Shown here: positions 42,567-56,517 of the stretch, piece after piece
Layout of the letters: each line of letters starts with the position of its first letter
How positions within the stretch are numbered: position 1 is the first letter of the stretch
NCBI RefSeq assembly: GCF_001907235.1
Contig: NZ_MQVS01000008.1
Location: forward strand, 62,001 to 126,000
Reading direction: 5' to 3'
Length of the DNA stretch: 64,000 bases
DNA from: Buchananella hordeovulneris
Lineage (GTDB): Bacteria > Actinomycetota > Actinomycetes > Actinomycetales > Actinomycetaceae
Program-made: the position numbers and the translations under genes
The notes under the pieces: model-generated
Told to the model about the DNA's origin: nothing
Database searches by the model: none
The model's input: only the letters and a program-made list of their open reading frames with translations

Positions 42567-42601
42567 TAGCAAACCCCTCGCGACTTAAGGGGTTCTACGA
42601 C
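42567..42601 (+). repeat. Decayed 18th CRISPR repeat
   Basis: 38 nt after repeat 17, a sequence shares CTCGCGACT, AAGG and final GAC with the repeat. Its stem has changed to ACCCCT/AGGGGT, so two base pairs changed on both sides. It marks an old, vestigial end of the array. Confidence 0.7.
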
Positions 42602-42708
42602 CTGAGCTTCAAGGTTTCGTCTGGTCGGCCACCGGGCTGCCGCACCCAAGCCCGGCCACCGGGCCGCTGCACCTAGTACCGCGCCACCGCATCCCGCGCC
42701 GCCCGCCC

Positions 42709-48066
<5,358 letters not shown>

Positions 48067-48112
48067 ACTGTAGAGTGTCGGTGACCGCCGCGCAAGAGAC
48101 TGAAGGAAACCA

Positions 48113-49123
48113 ATGCCCCGCCGCCCCGCCGCCACTATTGCGGACGTGGCTGCCCGCGCCGGAGTCTCCCGCGCCACCGTCTCGCGCGCCCTCAACGGCA
48201 CCGCCCAAGTCACCCCCGCCACCCGCGCCAAAATCGACCAAGCCATCGCCGAGACCGGCTTCGTCACCAGCGCGGTTGGCCGCGCCCTGGCCACCGGCCG
48301 CACCGAAGCTATCGCCGTGCTGCTGACCGAAACCCTGGACGAACTCTTCGTCGACCCCACCTACGCCACGATCCTGCGCGGCATAACCGATCAGCTGGGC
48401 ACCACCCCGTACCTGCCCGTCCTCCTGCAGGCCGCCACCCCCGCCGAATACGACCGGGCACTGCGGCACCTGTCCCGCCGCGCAGTCGACGCCGTCATCG
48501 CCCTGTCGCCCTACACCGGCACGCCCCTGCTGGAGGCGTTGGCAGAGCTCGGGCTGCCCGTCGTGCTGTGCGGCCAGGTGCGCGACGAGCCGTGGCAGCG
48601 GCACTTCACCACCATCTACGCCGACGACGAGGCCGGTGCCGAGCAGGCCGCCCGCGCCCTGTGGACGCGCGGGCGCACCGACGTTGTGGCCCTGCTGGGG
48701 CCCGCCAGTAACCCCGCTGCTGAGGATCGGCTCACCGGCTACCGCCGCGGCCTACCGGGGAAACTGGGGCCCGAGCGTATCGTGTGGACCGGGTGGGATG
48801 AGGAATCGGGACGGGCCGCCATGGTCGAGCTGCTGCGTCGACAGCCCGAGCTCGACGGGGTGCTGGCCGCCTCCGACCGGCTCGCCGCCGGGGCCTTGGC
48901 CGCCCTGCGCACCGCGGGACGCCGCGTCCCGGCCGACGTCTCCGTCATCGGCTTCGATGACCACGCGCTTGCCGCCCACACGCAGCCACCGTTGACCACC
49001 ATCCGCCAACCGCTGCGTACCCAGGGCCAGCTCGCCGCCCGCGCCGCCCTCGACCTGCTGGCCGGCGGAGCCCCCGAGCGCATCGTGCTGCCGATGGAAC
49101 TGGTGACGCGTGACAGTGTGTAG
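48113..49123 (+). CDS. LacI-family transcriptional regulator
   Basis: 336 residues: N-terminal helix-turn-helix ('TIADVAARAGVSRATVSRALNG'), then a periplasmic-binding-like sugar domain ('AIAVLLTE', 'DVVALLGP', 'DVSVIGFDDHALAA'). AAGGAAACC precedes the ATG. Divergent from ebgA and beside a perfect palindrome, it is expected to repress the beta-galactosidase operon until a galactoside inducer binds. Confidence 0.93.
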   Translation: MPRRPAATIADVAARAGVSRATVSRALNGTAQVTPATRAKIDQAIAETGFVTSAVGRALATGRTEAIAVLLTETLDELFVDPTYATILRGITDQLGTTPYLPVLLQAATPAEYDRALRHLSRRAVDAVIALSPYTGTPLLEALAELGLPVVLCGQVRDEPWQRHFTTIYADDEAGAEQAARALWTRGRTDVVALLGPASNPAAEDRLTGYRRGLPGKLGPERIVWTGWDEESGRAAMVELLRRQPELDGVLAASDRLAAGALAALRTAGRRVPADVSVIGFDDHALAAHTQPPLTTIRQPLRTQGQLAARAALDLLAGGAPERIVLPMELVTRDSV

Positions 49124-49140
49124 AGCAGCGGCCTTGCGGG

Positions 49141-49776
49141 CTACTGCTTGGTTAGGGACTCGCTGGCCTGGCGGATGAGATCATCGGCTTGCTCCTGAGA
49201 GGTGCCGGCGAAGTTTATTTGCCACACCCCGCCACCAAATTTCGAATAGAGATAAACCACCGTCCATCTGTCGGTTATGGTCCGCGCCTGCACCGCGACG
49301 GCCGGTTTGCCTGCAAATTCGTTAATGTCATCACGAGCGTGAGGGTCATTGACCATGCTGTATGTCACGTCTAGCAGGACTTCCTCCTTCGGGGGTAGTT
49401 CTTTATCGGCAGGAGAGTAGAAGTACGCGATCTGGGACCCATCGCCAGAAAGGTTGGCCACAAGCGGGGGATCAGTGCTTTCTGGGGTGGGTTCCTTTCC
49501 TTCGTAGCCTTGGGGGATGTTCATGGTGTAGTCGCCTTCGGGGGTGACTAGCCAGACTTTGTCGTCTTGGAAGGCGATGGTGCCTACCGGGCCTAGGGCG
49601 CTGCCCGTTGGGGACGGGGTTGGGGTGGGTGAGGAGCTCGCTGTGTCTGCCGGGTTGGCGGCAGCGGTCGGCGTGGTTGCCGTGGCGCCAGCGTCGGGGG
49701 TGGCTGGGCTGCAGGCACTTGCCAGTAACACGCCTGCCAGTACTGCCGCCCTGAGACTTCCATACCCGCTACGCAT
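49141..49776 (-). CDS. Lipoprotein of unknown function
   Basis: 211 residues from the ATG at 49776 (GGGAGGGG upstream). Signal peptide with lipobox 'LLASAC', then a Thr/Pro/Ala linker, then 'GTIAFQDDKVWLVTPEGDYTMNIPQGYEG'. This last segment matches the broken gene at 2616-2936, so the two are paralogs. The C-terminal domain ('WTVVYLYSKFGGGVWQINFAG') is mostly beta. Function unknown. Confidence 0.78.
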   Translation of the reverse strand: MRSGYGSLRAAVLAGVLLASACSPATPDAGATATTPTAAANPADTASSSPTPTPSPTGSALGPVGTIAFQDDKVWLVTPEGDYTMNIPQGYEGKEPTPESTDPPLVANLSGDGSQIAYFYSPADKELPPKEEVLLDVTYSMVNDPHARDDINEFAGKPAVAVQARTITDRWTVVYLYSKFGGGVWQINFAGTSQEQADDLIRQASESLTKQ

Positions 49777-49939
49777 CTGCGCCCCTCCCACTCCCTGGTC
49801 GACTGTGACGCGCAACATAATGCCACACGCCCCCCGCCCACCAGGCAGGACACATTTACCGGTGCATAACGCCCGCCGCGCCGCCGGCTCCTGCCCTAGG
49901 CTGGAGCGGCAGCATCCCACCAACGGCAAGGAGCCGACC

Positions 49940-50365
49940 ATGGGCCCAGACGAAGAAGACCTGTCCATCGACTACGAACTAGCCGAACAATAACGCGCCC
50001 GCCTGGCCGCCGACGGCAAGGACGCCCTAGACAAAGGCATTAAAGCCTGCGAAGACTGGGCCGCCCAACAAACCACCGCCCGCTGGGGCGTAGAACCCGG
50101 CGCCCAACGCTTCCGCCGCGCCTACCAAAACTTCATCCTCACCCTGGCCGACGAACTACGCAAAAACGCCGCCGAACTCGACGAATTCACCACCCGCCTG
50201 CAACAAGCCCTAAAAGACTTCGCCCACAACGAAGAACAACTCCAACAAGCCATCACCCAAATCACCACAGACCTGGAAAAGTCATCTATGAGTCAGCGTC
50301 TACGGAACAGTAGTCGTGGCGATGGCTATTCTGGTACGTTGCCGCCAAACATGCGAATGGAATAG
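49940..50365 (+). pseudogene. Helical WXG100-like small protein gene broken by a nonsense codon
   Basis: AAGGAG lies 7 nt before an ATG; the frame reads 17 codons, then TAA at 49991-49993, then continues open for another 123 codons to TAG at 50363-50365. The continuation is highly helical with Ala/Gln/Glu/Leu heptad-like spacing ('ADELRKNAAELDEF', 'NEEQLQQAITQI') and strong C-ending codon bias, so it was coding until recently. A CAA-to-TAA change would explain it. No alternative start follows the stop. The last 30 codons lose this character. Confidence 0.65.
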
Positions 50366-50403
50366 CGTTCAAGCGAAAGCGTCCGTCGAGGGCAGCAGCG
50401 TCG

Positions 50404-51687
50404 TCACTCGCTGACGTGGCGGCGGCCCCGCACCCGCCGCAGCGCCGCCCACCCCAAGGCGAACGCGGCGCCACCGGCCGCCAGGGTGCCCCAGCCGTCG
50501 TCCACCGTCGCCAAAAGGGAGTCAGGTGACGCGTCAGCTTCGAAGGTGGCAGGCTGGTTTAGCTGCTGCCGCAAGCTGTCACCCACCAGGCGCAGGGTCG
50601 CGGCCGACATGCGCGGGGCCCGCGGCACCTGCTGCCCGGGGCGGGTTGGCAAGGCCGAACCGTCGCAGGCCGCGAACGGCTCCGGGTCAACCACCGGCCC
50701 CCACACCGGGTCGGGCAGGTTAGTGGCCTGCGCCAGCACCTGGTCGGCGTGCCAGCCGATGATCGACGGCAGGTCGTAGGAATCGTGGCTGCCGCACGTC
50801 ACGACGCGGGCGGCACGCGTGTACCCAGCCGCCACGTAGGCCTCGTGCGCCACTTCGCTGGTCCGCAGCGCTGACCATCCCGGCGAATCATCCCCCGCAC
50901 CGACTACCCAGTCCAGCAGCACGTCCCGTCGGATGCCAGCCGGTGAGACTTCCTCCCACTCAATGTCGCCCCCGCCGATCATCACCGCCGCCGAGTTGGC
51001 GGGCAGCCAGTCAGTGCCCGGCAACAGCAGGTGCCGCGCCAAAAACTCGGCCCCACCCGAGTAGCCCACCAGAACCAAGTTGTCATTGGGCACCCTGGAG
51101 ATGAACTCGCGCACCGCCACCGCCCAGGTGTCCGGGTCGCCGTTCTCCCACCAGCTGTCCCCGCCGTCCGGGTGGTTCAGGAACACAAAGTTCATGCCCC
51201 GCACGCGTGCACTGTTGGAAACCAGATCGCTAAATCCCCCGGGGTCCAGGTCCGTGAAGCTTGAGGTGCCATCGCCGTCGAAGTAGACGACGGTGCCGTT
51301 GGCGCCCGCCTGCCACCAGTGGTAGGCGAATTGGGTGCCGTTGCTGCCGACGAACAGGCGGCCCTCGCCCGGTTCCAAAGCCATCGCTTGATCGGCGGGG
51401 ACGGGCACCGGGGCGGCGGGCTGAGCAGCGGAGCCCGATTGGGCGGGGAGGGCGGGGGTGTCAGCGCCGACATCCACGGTCACTTCCTGGCTCATGTCCC
51501 CGGGCAGGGTAGGGGCAGGAGAGTCCAGTTCCTCGCTGTCGGCCTCCTCCACCTCCGCCGTTGGCGGGGCCGGGGTGACAGAAACGGTGGGCAACTCCGC
51601 TGCCTGCCCCACCTGTGCCAGTTGCAGCGGCCACCCGCTCGCTGCCACGACAGCGGCCAGTGCCGCCCCGACTACACGCCACCCCAT
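50404..51687 (-). CDS. Secreted alpha/beta-hydrolase-like protein
   Basis: 427 residues. Signal peptide (1-30), a Pro/Glu-rich stretch to about 110, then a hydrolase-like domain with 'VVYFDGDGTSSF' and the nucleophile elbow 'LVGYSGGAEFLARHLL'. 'VVTCGSHDSYD' may hold the His. A C-terminal hydrophobic segment plus 'RRVRGRRH' would anchor it in the membrane; no LPXTG is seen. Substrate unknown. GAGGAGG precedes the ATG. Confidence 0.72.
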   Translation of the reverse strand: MGWRVVGAALAAVVAASGWPLQLAQVGQAAELPTVSVTPAPPTAEVEEADSEELDSPAPTLPGDMSQEVTVDVGADTPALPAQSGSAAQPAAPVPVPADQAMALEPGEGRLFVGSNGTQFAYHWWQAGANGTVVYFDGDGTSSFTDLDPGGFSDLVSNSARVRGMNFVFLNHPDGGDSWWENGDPDTWAVAVREFISRVPNDNLVLVGYSGGAEFLARHLLLPGTDWLPANSAAVMIGGGDIEWEEVSPAGIRRDVLLDWVVGAGDDSPGWSALRTSEVAHEAYVAAGYTRAARVVTCGSHDSYDLPSIIGWHADQVLAQATNLPDPVWGPVVDPEPFAACDGSALPTRPGQQVPRAPRMSAATLRLVGDSLRQQLNQPATFEADASPDSLLATVDDGWGTLAAGGAAFALGWAALRRVRGRRHVSE

Positions 51688-51752
51688 ACGGACATTCCTC
51701 CTCGCCCGGCCAGCACTATAGCGGTACCTGTGGGCTGTCGGTGGCGAAAAAG

Positions 51753-52115
51753 CTAGTGAAATTGGGGGCTATTTTGCCGATTTTCCCACTCGTTGAGAGT
51801 CTCATCCAGGGTGGCCAAGAAGCTTTCCTCACCGAAGGTATTGATCTTGAAGAACACTGCCTGGCTGCCGCCGAGGGAGACCCCATGCACCTGCAGCACG
51901 TTATCGCTGCCCGCGACCGTCACCACCATGCCGACCCGGTTGCCGCCCGTCCAGCTGTAGCGCTCAAACGCCAACACCGCGATCTTCGTTGGCCCCGAGT
52001 TGAAGATGCTGGAGGTCTCGATGTGGGCGCTGGAGGACTTGGCGAGGACGTAGTCGGCCAAATACTCGACGAATGCTTCCAGCTGGCCGTTCACCGTGCG
52101 CATTAGCTCTGCCAT
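51753..52115 (-). CDS. Small protein of unknown function, 120 aa
   Basis: Soluble, no signal peptide, alpha/beta pattern ('KIAVLAFERYSW', 'GMVVTVAGSDNVLQVHGVSLGGSQAVFFKI') ending in a charged helix. GGGAG lies 7 nt before the ATG. Proteins of this size and pattern are frequent in actinomycetes and clostridia, but no family is assigned. Confidence 0.65.
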   Translation of the reverse strand: MAELMRTVNGQLEAFVEYLADYVLAKSSSAHIETSSIFNSGPTKIAVLAFERYSWTGGNRVGMVVTVAGSDNVLQVHGVSLGGSQAVFFKINTFGEESFLATLDETLNEWENRQNSPQFH

Positions 52116-52200
52116 TGGGGTCTCCCTCGCGGTTGGATGCGCTCATCGTACGAAATTGCTGCCGCCCGCACGGGTGAAGCGAAGAGCTAGGTTGCACGGG

Positions 52201-52278
52201 TCGCCCTAACTGACCACCAGCGAGCCATAAGTGGCGTATATGGCGCCTGTGCTCCCCTGGTGGACAGTTAGGGCGGTC
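52201..52278. repeat. 78-nt dispersed hairpin element, copy D
   Basis: The ends pair over 19 of 20 positions (CGCCCTAACTGACCACCAG against its near complement), the best-formed stem of the four copies. The centre keeps GTATATGGCGCCTGT. Confidence 0.78.
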
Positions 52279-52356
52279 GCCTGCGGGTGCACGGCCCGGC
52301 GGCCCCCCGCCACTGCCCAGCGGGCGCCCCGGCCGGGAGCAGGCTGCTGGGCAACG

Positions 52357-52395
52357 AAAAATCCGGCGCCCACGCCAGTGGAGCACCGGATTTTT
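52357..52395 (-). terminator. Terminator of tRNA-Pro
   Basis: AAAAATCCGG pairs with CCGGATTTTT, with an inner CCAC/GTGG stem; on the minus strand the hairpin ends in a T-run, directly after the tRNA. Confidence 0.85.
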
Positions 52396-52397
52396 AG

Positions 52398-52471
<74 letters not shown>

Positions 52472-52625
52472 AATGGAACTCGTGAAGTATAGCCCCACTT
52501 CCGGCCCTAACGGAAATCGGCCTGTGCGAGACGTTCACCACTTGCGCCTCCCTGTCGTTCCGTGTTGCCCAAGCCCGGTCGGGCTACGGGGGCGGGGCTG
52601 CGGAGAGCTGCTTGCCCGCCCGGCC

Positions 52626-52712
52626 CCCAGGCCCGCCCCTCAAAGGATGGTAACGGTGGCCACCGCCAATCCCTGTTCGCTGGCCGCCCAGGCCCGCCCC
52701 TCAAAGGATGGT
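52626..52712. repeat. 26-bp direct repeat around the phosphoesterase 3' end
   Basis: CCCAGGCCCGCCCCTCAAAG continuing GATGGT occurs at 52626-52651 and again at 52687-52712. The second copy contains the stop codon of the phosphoesterase gene. Confidence 0.75.
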
Positions 52713-53672
52713 CAGCAGTGTCGCCCCGGGGCGGCAGGCCAGGCGCACCGGCGCCATCGGGCTGGTGCCGATGCCCGCGTCCACGTGCACCCAGGTTGGG
52801 CTGGCAGTCTCCGGCCAGGGGAAGAGCCCGGCGGCGTGGCGAGTAGGTAGGTCGCAGTTGGTGACCAGTGCCCCCCAGCCCGGCACCCGCAACTGCCCGC
52901 CGTGGGTGTGCCCCGCCAGGACCAGGTCGGCACCCGCGGCGGCGAACTGGTTGAGCACTCGCCGGTAGGGGGCGTGCGCCAATCCCAGGCGCAAGTCCGG
53001 TGCGCCGGCCGCCCCACCCTCGGTGCCACCCGCCGCTTGCCGACCTTCCGCTCCCTCGTCGACACCGTCAACCGGGAACCGGTCGGCGTCCAGGTGCGGG
53101 TCGTCTACGCCGGTGATCTCCACGCTCCACCGCCCGGCCCGCACGCGTCCCCGCGTATTCGTGGCATCTAGCCAACCCGCGTCCGTGAAGGCCGCGACCA
53201 GTTCGGCGGTCGGCAGCGCCACCCGCTCCTCGGCGGGATCGTCCGCCTGGCGTGGATCGCGGCGCAGGTAGCGGGTCGGTGACTTCAGTTTCGGTGCCCA
53301 ATAATCGTTCGATCCGAGCACGAACGCCCCCGGCAGGCGCAGCAGGGGAGCCAGCGCCGTCAGCAGCTCGGGCAGTGCGTCGACCCCGCCCAAGTTGTCT
53401 CCCGTGGCGATCACCAGGTCGGGCTCCAACTCTGCTAGGCGCGCCAGGTAGGCCGCCCGGCGGCGGTCGCCGACTGCCAGGTGCGGGTCGGCTACCTGCA
53501 GGATGCGCAGCCCCGCCGCCGGGTGCCGGTCCACGCCGCCGCGGCGGGCTCCGAGCGGGACGACGACGTGCCGGTCACGGTACGCCTCAGCCTCCGCTAG
53601 CGCCCACCCGAGCGTGGCCGCGCCCGCCAGCGCCGCCCAACCCAGACTGCGGCCAACCAGCCGCCACATCAA
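52701..53672 (-). CDS. Membrane-anchored calcineurin-like metallophosphoesterase
   Basis: 323 residues with an N-terminal membrane helix (about 10-30). Metal-binding motifs are in order: 'LQVADPHL', 'IATGDNLGG', 'GSNDYW', 'LGLAHAP' and 'LAGHTHGGQL'. The first motif reads D-P-H rather than the commoner D-x-H with Leu or Ile, which is tolerated. Related actinobacterial proteins sit beside PBP1 genes; the substrate is unknown. ATG overlaps the upstream PBP stop (ATGA), so it is co-translated. Confidence 0.88.
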   Translation of the reverse strand: MMWRLVGRSLGWAALAGAATLGWALAEAEAYRDRHVVVPLGARRGGVDRHPAAGLRILQVADPHLAVGDRRRAAYLARLAELEPDLVIATGDNLGGVDALPELLTALAPLLRLPGAFVLGSNDYWAPKLKSPTRYLRRDPRQADDPAEERVALPTAELVAAFTDAGWLDATNTRGRVRAGRWSVEITGVDDPHLDADRFPVDGVDEGAEGRQAAGGTEGGAAGAPDLRLGLAHAPYRRVLNQFAAAGADLVLAGHTHGGQLRVPGWGALVTNCDLPTRHAAGLFPWPETASPTWVHVDAGIGTSPMAPVRLACRPGATLLTIL

Positions 53673-55822
53673 CGGTTAGATGTGGGGGCCGGAGACGGTT
53701 GGGCTGGGCCGCCGGAAGGCCGCGGCGCGGGCCGCTCCACCGGCGGGGCCCCAAGGTCCCCGATGTTCAACTCGCCGGGCTCCCGGCCCTCCATCGCCTG
53801 CGCCATGAAGCGGGCCCACGTCGGGGCGGCGATGGTCGAGCCGTAGATGTAGTCGTAGTACTCGCCATTAATGGTCACATCGATCCCGGGTACCCGGGCC
53901 TCGGAGTGCCCCAGCCAGGTGGCGGCCGCGATCTGCGGGGTGTAGCCGACGAACCAGGTGTCGGCGTTCTCGTCGGTGGTGCCGGTCTTGCCCGCCACCG
54001 GATGGCCGGGCACGTTGGCCACCCCGCGGTAGAACTGCGAGTTGACGGACCAGTGCAGGGTGGCCGTGACCTTACCGGCCACCTCCGGCTCCATCACCTG
54101 GCTGCAGTTGGCACCCGGCACGGACAGTTCGTTGCCGTCCCGGTCCACGATCTTGGTGATAGCAATCGGCGTGCAGTAGGTGCCGCCGGCCGCGAAGGTG
54201 GCGTAAGCGTTGGCCAGTGCCAGCGGGGTGGCCTCCCCGGAGCCGAGCATGTTGCCCGGCAGGGCCGGCAAACGCTTGCCTTCCGTGTCGCGAATCCCCA
54301 CCTTGTTGGCCATCTCGGCGATGTCGCACAGGTCCAGCTGGGTGGCCATGTGCAAGAACCCGTTGTTGATCGACAGGGCGGTGGCTTCCCGCACGGTGCG
54401 GGCCCCCGTCTTGCCGGGCAGGTCGTTCACTTCCCACGGCTCGATGTAGACGGGACCTTCGCAGCTGTGGAAGTCGTCGCCGGTGTACGTGGCGGACCGG
54501 CCGCCGACCCGCTGCCACACGCTCTTGCCCGCCTGGAACCAGGTCGCCAGGGTGAAGGTCTTGAAGGTGGAGCCGATCTGGAAACCGATGCCACCCCCGT
54601 GATTCTTGTCGACCGTGTAGGCGAGCTCGGTTGTGTAGAGGTCGCCGTCTTTCTTGCCGAAGTTCGTGTTTTGCGCCAAGGCGAGGATGCGACCCGTGCC
54701 CGGCTCGATGGCGGCGGTGGCGAGCTTGGCGCCCGACGCGTCGCCCGCCGGGATCATGCCGTGCACCGCGTCGGCGGCCGCCTGCTGGGTCTGTGGATCC
54801 AGGGTGGTGGTGATGGTCAAACCGCCGCGCTTGAGCAGGGCGTCGCGTTCGCTGCGCGTGGCCCCGAAGGCTTCGTTGTTGAGGATCTCCTGCTCGACGT
54901 ACTGGCAGAAGTAGGCGGCGTGCCCGGCCTGGGCACAGCCCGAGGTCTTTTCCGAAATGTTCAACATGTCGGCCACCGGTATCTGGTTGACCTCGTCGTA
55001 CTGGGCCTTGGTGATGACGTCCTCCTTCAGCAGGGCCGCCAGCACCTCCTCGCGTCGCTTGGTCGCGTTTTCGGGATGGGCCACCGGGTCGTGGCTATTG
55101 GGCGACTGCGGGATGCCCGCCAGGAGGGCGGCCTCAGCCAGCGTGAGGTCTTTGGCGGACTTGGAGAAGTAGTACTGGGAGGCGGCCTCAATGCCGTACA
55201 CCGATGGCCCGAACTGGGCGATGTTGAGGTAGCCGGCGAGGATGTCGTCCTTGCTCATGCGCCGCTCCAGGGCCAGCGCCAGTTTGGCCTCCCGCAGCTT
55301 GCGGGCGATGGTCGGCCCGGTGGCGGCGGCGATGGCTACCGGGTCGTTAGCCAGGATGCCGGCCTCGACCAGGTAGTTCTTCACGAACTGTTGGGTGAGC
55401 GTGGAGGCACCCTGCGTATCCCCACCCGAGGTGTTGGAGATCAGGGCCCGAATCAGACCGGTCGGGTCGATGCCCTGGTGCTGGCGGAAGCGGCGGTCCT
55501 CCAACGCGATGATCGACTTTTGCATGATCGGGGCGATCTCTGCGAGCGGCACCACCTGCCGGTTTTGGTAGTAGAAGGTGGCTAGCACCGTGCCGTCGGC
55601 CCGCAGGATCGTCGACGGTTCCGACAGCGGCGGCATCGCCAGGTCTTCGGGCAGCTCCTCAAATAGGTCCGTTCCCGCATTCGTCAGCGCCCCCACGGCC
55701 GTGGCGGTCGGCAGGGCGAAGACCGACGATAACGCCCCCGCCACCATTGAGGTGGCGATGAAAACGACGAACATCGCACTGGCTTGCAAGGGCCGGATGC
55801 GGCGGGAACTGCGCTTAGACAT
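53669..55822 (-). CDS. Class A penicillin-binding protein (bifunctional)
   Basis: 717 residues from the ATG at 55822. Membrane anchor (about 15-40). GT51 glycosyltransferase with 'IALEDRRFRQHQGID' (catalytic Glu), 'GASTLTQQFVKN' and 'KDLTLAEAALLAGIPQSP'. Transpeptidase with 'GSTFKTFTLA' (SxxK), 'SINNG' (SxN) and 'GKTGTTDENAD' (KTG). Pro/Ser-rich tail. It polymerises and cross-links peptidoglycan, like PonA1. Confidence 0.95.
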   Translation of the reverse strand: MSKRSSRRIRPLQASAMFVVFIATSMVAGALSSVFALPTATAVGALTNAGTDLFEELPEDLAMPPLSEPSTILRADGTVLATFYYQNRQVVPLAEIAPIMQKSIIALEDRRFRQHQGIDPTGLIRALISNTSGGDTQGASTLTQQFVKNYLVEAGILANDPVAIAAATGPTIARKLREAKLALALERRMSKDDILAGYLNIAQFGPSVYGIEAASQYYFSKSAKDLTLAEAALLAGIPQSPNSHDPVAHPENATKRREEVLAALLKEDVITKAQYDEVNQIPVADMLNISEKTSGCAQAGHAAYFCQYVEQEILNNEAFGATRSERDALLKRGGLTITTTLDPQTQQAAADAVHGMIPAGDASGAKLATAAIEPGTGRILALAQNTNFGKKDGDLYTTELAYTVDKNHGGGIGFQIGSTFKTFTLATWFQAGKSVWQRVGGRSATYTGDDFHSCEGPVYIEPWEVNDLPGKTGARTVREATALSINNGFLHMATQLDLCDIAEMANKVGIRDTEGKRLPALPGNMLGSGEATPLALANAYATFAAGGTYCTPIAITKIVDRDGNELSVPGANCSQVMEPEVAGKVTATLHWSVNSQFYRGVANVPGHPVAGKTGTTDENADTWFVGYTPQIAAATWLGHSEARVPGIDVTINGEYYDYIYGSTIAAPTWARFMAQAMEGREPGELNIGDLGAPPVERPAPRPSGGPAQPSPAPTSNR

Positions 55823-55961
55823 GCCCCCTAGGGTACGGCCAGTGGCTGGAAAACAGCGGGCGTGACGGAGGGGAGTCAATATTGTGAAATGATTTGGTGA
55901 TGTGAGCCACTTTGGGCTAGGGTCTGCTGAGACTCACATCACAGACATGCAAGGGGAAGTA

Positions 55962-56297
55962 ATGTCAACGGCGACGGAGACTTCGTGGACGCTGGAAGCG
56001 CTATGCGCCACCATGGACCCGGACGCCCTGTTCGTGCCTGGCAACGAGCAGCGGGCCGCCCGGCGGGCCTGCGAGATGTGCCCGGTCCGGCTGCAGTGCC
56101 TGGCCGACGCCCTCGAGTCGGGGGCTGATTACGGAATCTGGGGCGGTTTGACGGAACGCGAGCGCCGCGCCCTGCTGCGGGCCCGCCCCGATATCGAAGA
56201 CTGGGAGTCTTGGCTGCTGGGTTCAGAAGACGACCTCGCCCGCGAGCTGCGGGCCCGGCGCCGCCCCAAGGTATTCAGCTTCCGCCGCACCTCGTAG
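55962..56297 (+). CDS. WhiB-family iron-sulfur regulator
   Basis: 111 residues from the ATG at 55962 (AAGGGGAAG upstream). The four [Fe-S] cysteines are in 'ALCATMDPDALF', 'RACEMCPVRLQCLADAL' and the Gly-Trp turn is 'GIWGGLTERERRALL'. A basic C-terminus follows. It is divergent from the class A PBP gene; WhiB1/WhmE-like roles in growth or redox control are possible but the subclass was not settled. Confidence 0.92.
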   Translation: MSTATETSWTLEALCATMDPDALFVPGNEQRAARRACEMCPVRLQCLADALESGADYGIWGGLTERERRALLRARPDIEDWESWLLGSEDDLARELRARRRPKVFSFRRTS

Positions 56298-56349
56298 CTG
56301 CCCGTCCGCAGCCCCCATCGCCCGGTCGGTCTCGGTAGCATCATCACCC

Positions 56350-56517
56350 ATGACAACTCGTTGGGAATACGCCACCGCGCCGCTACTCATTCACGCCACC
56401 AAGCAGATCCTCGACCAGTGGGGCGAGGACGGCTGGGAACTTGTCCAGGTCGTTCCTGGTCCGCAGGGTCCCGACACCCTCGTCGCCTACTTCAAGCGCC
56501 CCAAGGACGCCCAGTGA
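56350..56517 (+). CDS. DUF4177-like small protein, 55 aa
   Basis: ATG at 56350 to TGA at 56515-56517. The sequence 'WEYATAPLL' ... 'LDQWGEDGWELVQVVPG' ... 'LVAYFKRP' is the DUF4177-type pattern ('YEY...ILNQLGxxGWELV'). In actinobacteria this gene commonly precedes ridA; here the ridA GTG overlaps its stop (GTGA). Function unknown. Confidence 0.82.
   Translation: MTTRWEYATAPLLIHATKQILDQWGEDGWELVQVVPGPQGPDTLVAYFKRPKDAQ

Noticed and set aside
42529-42708. Possible additional gene or trailer RNA after the array
   Set aside because: Apart from the decayed repeat, no open frame with a start signal and no clear hairpin terminator was seen.
22400-42708. Transposase, integrase or att sites that would mark the CRISPR locus as a mobile island
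   Set aside because: None found; neither tRNA adjoins the locus and no flanking direct repeat pair was identified, though the hairpin element and direct repeats near 22.5 kb lie at its left border.
53252-55585. 777-codon plus-strand frame
   Set aside because: Antisense to the phosphoesterase and class A PBP genes; Gly/Arg/Val-rich translation, no ribosome-binding site, arises from GC-rich codon bias.
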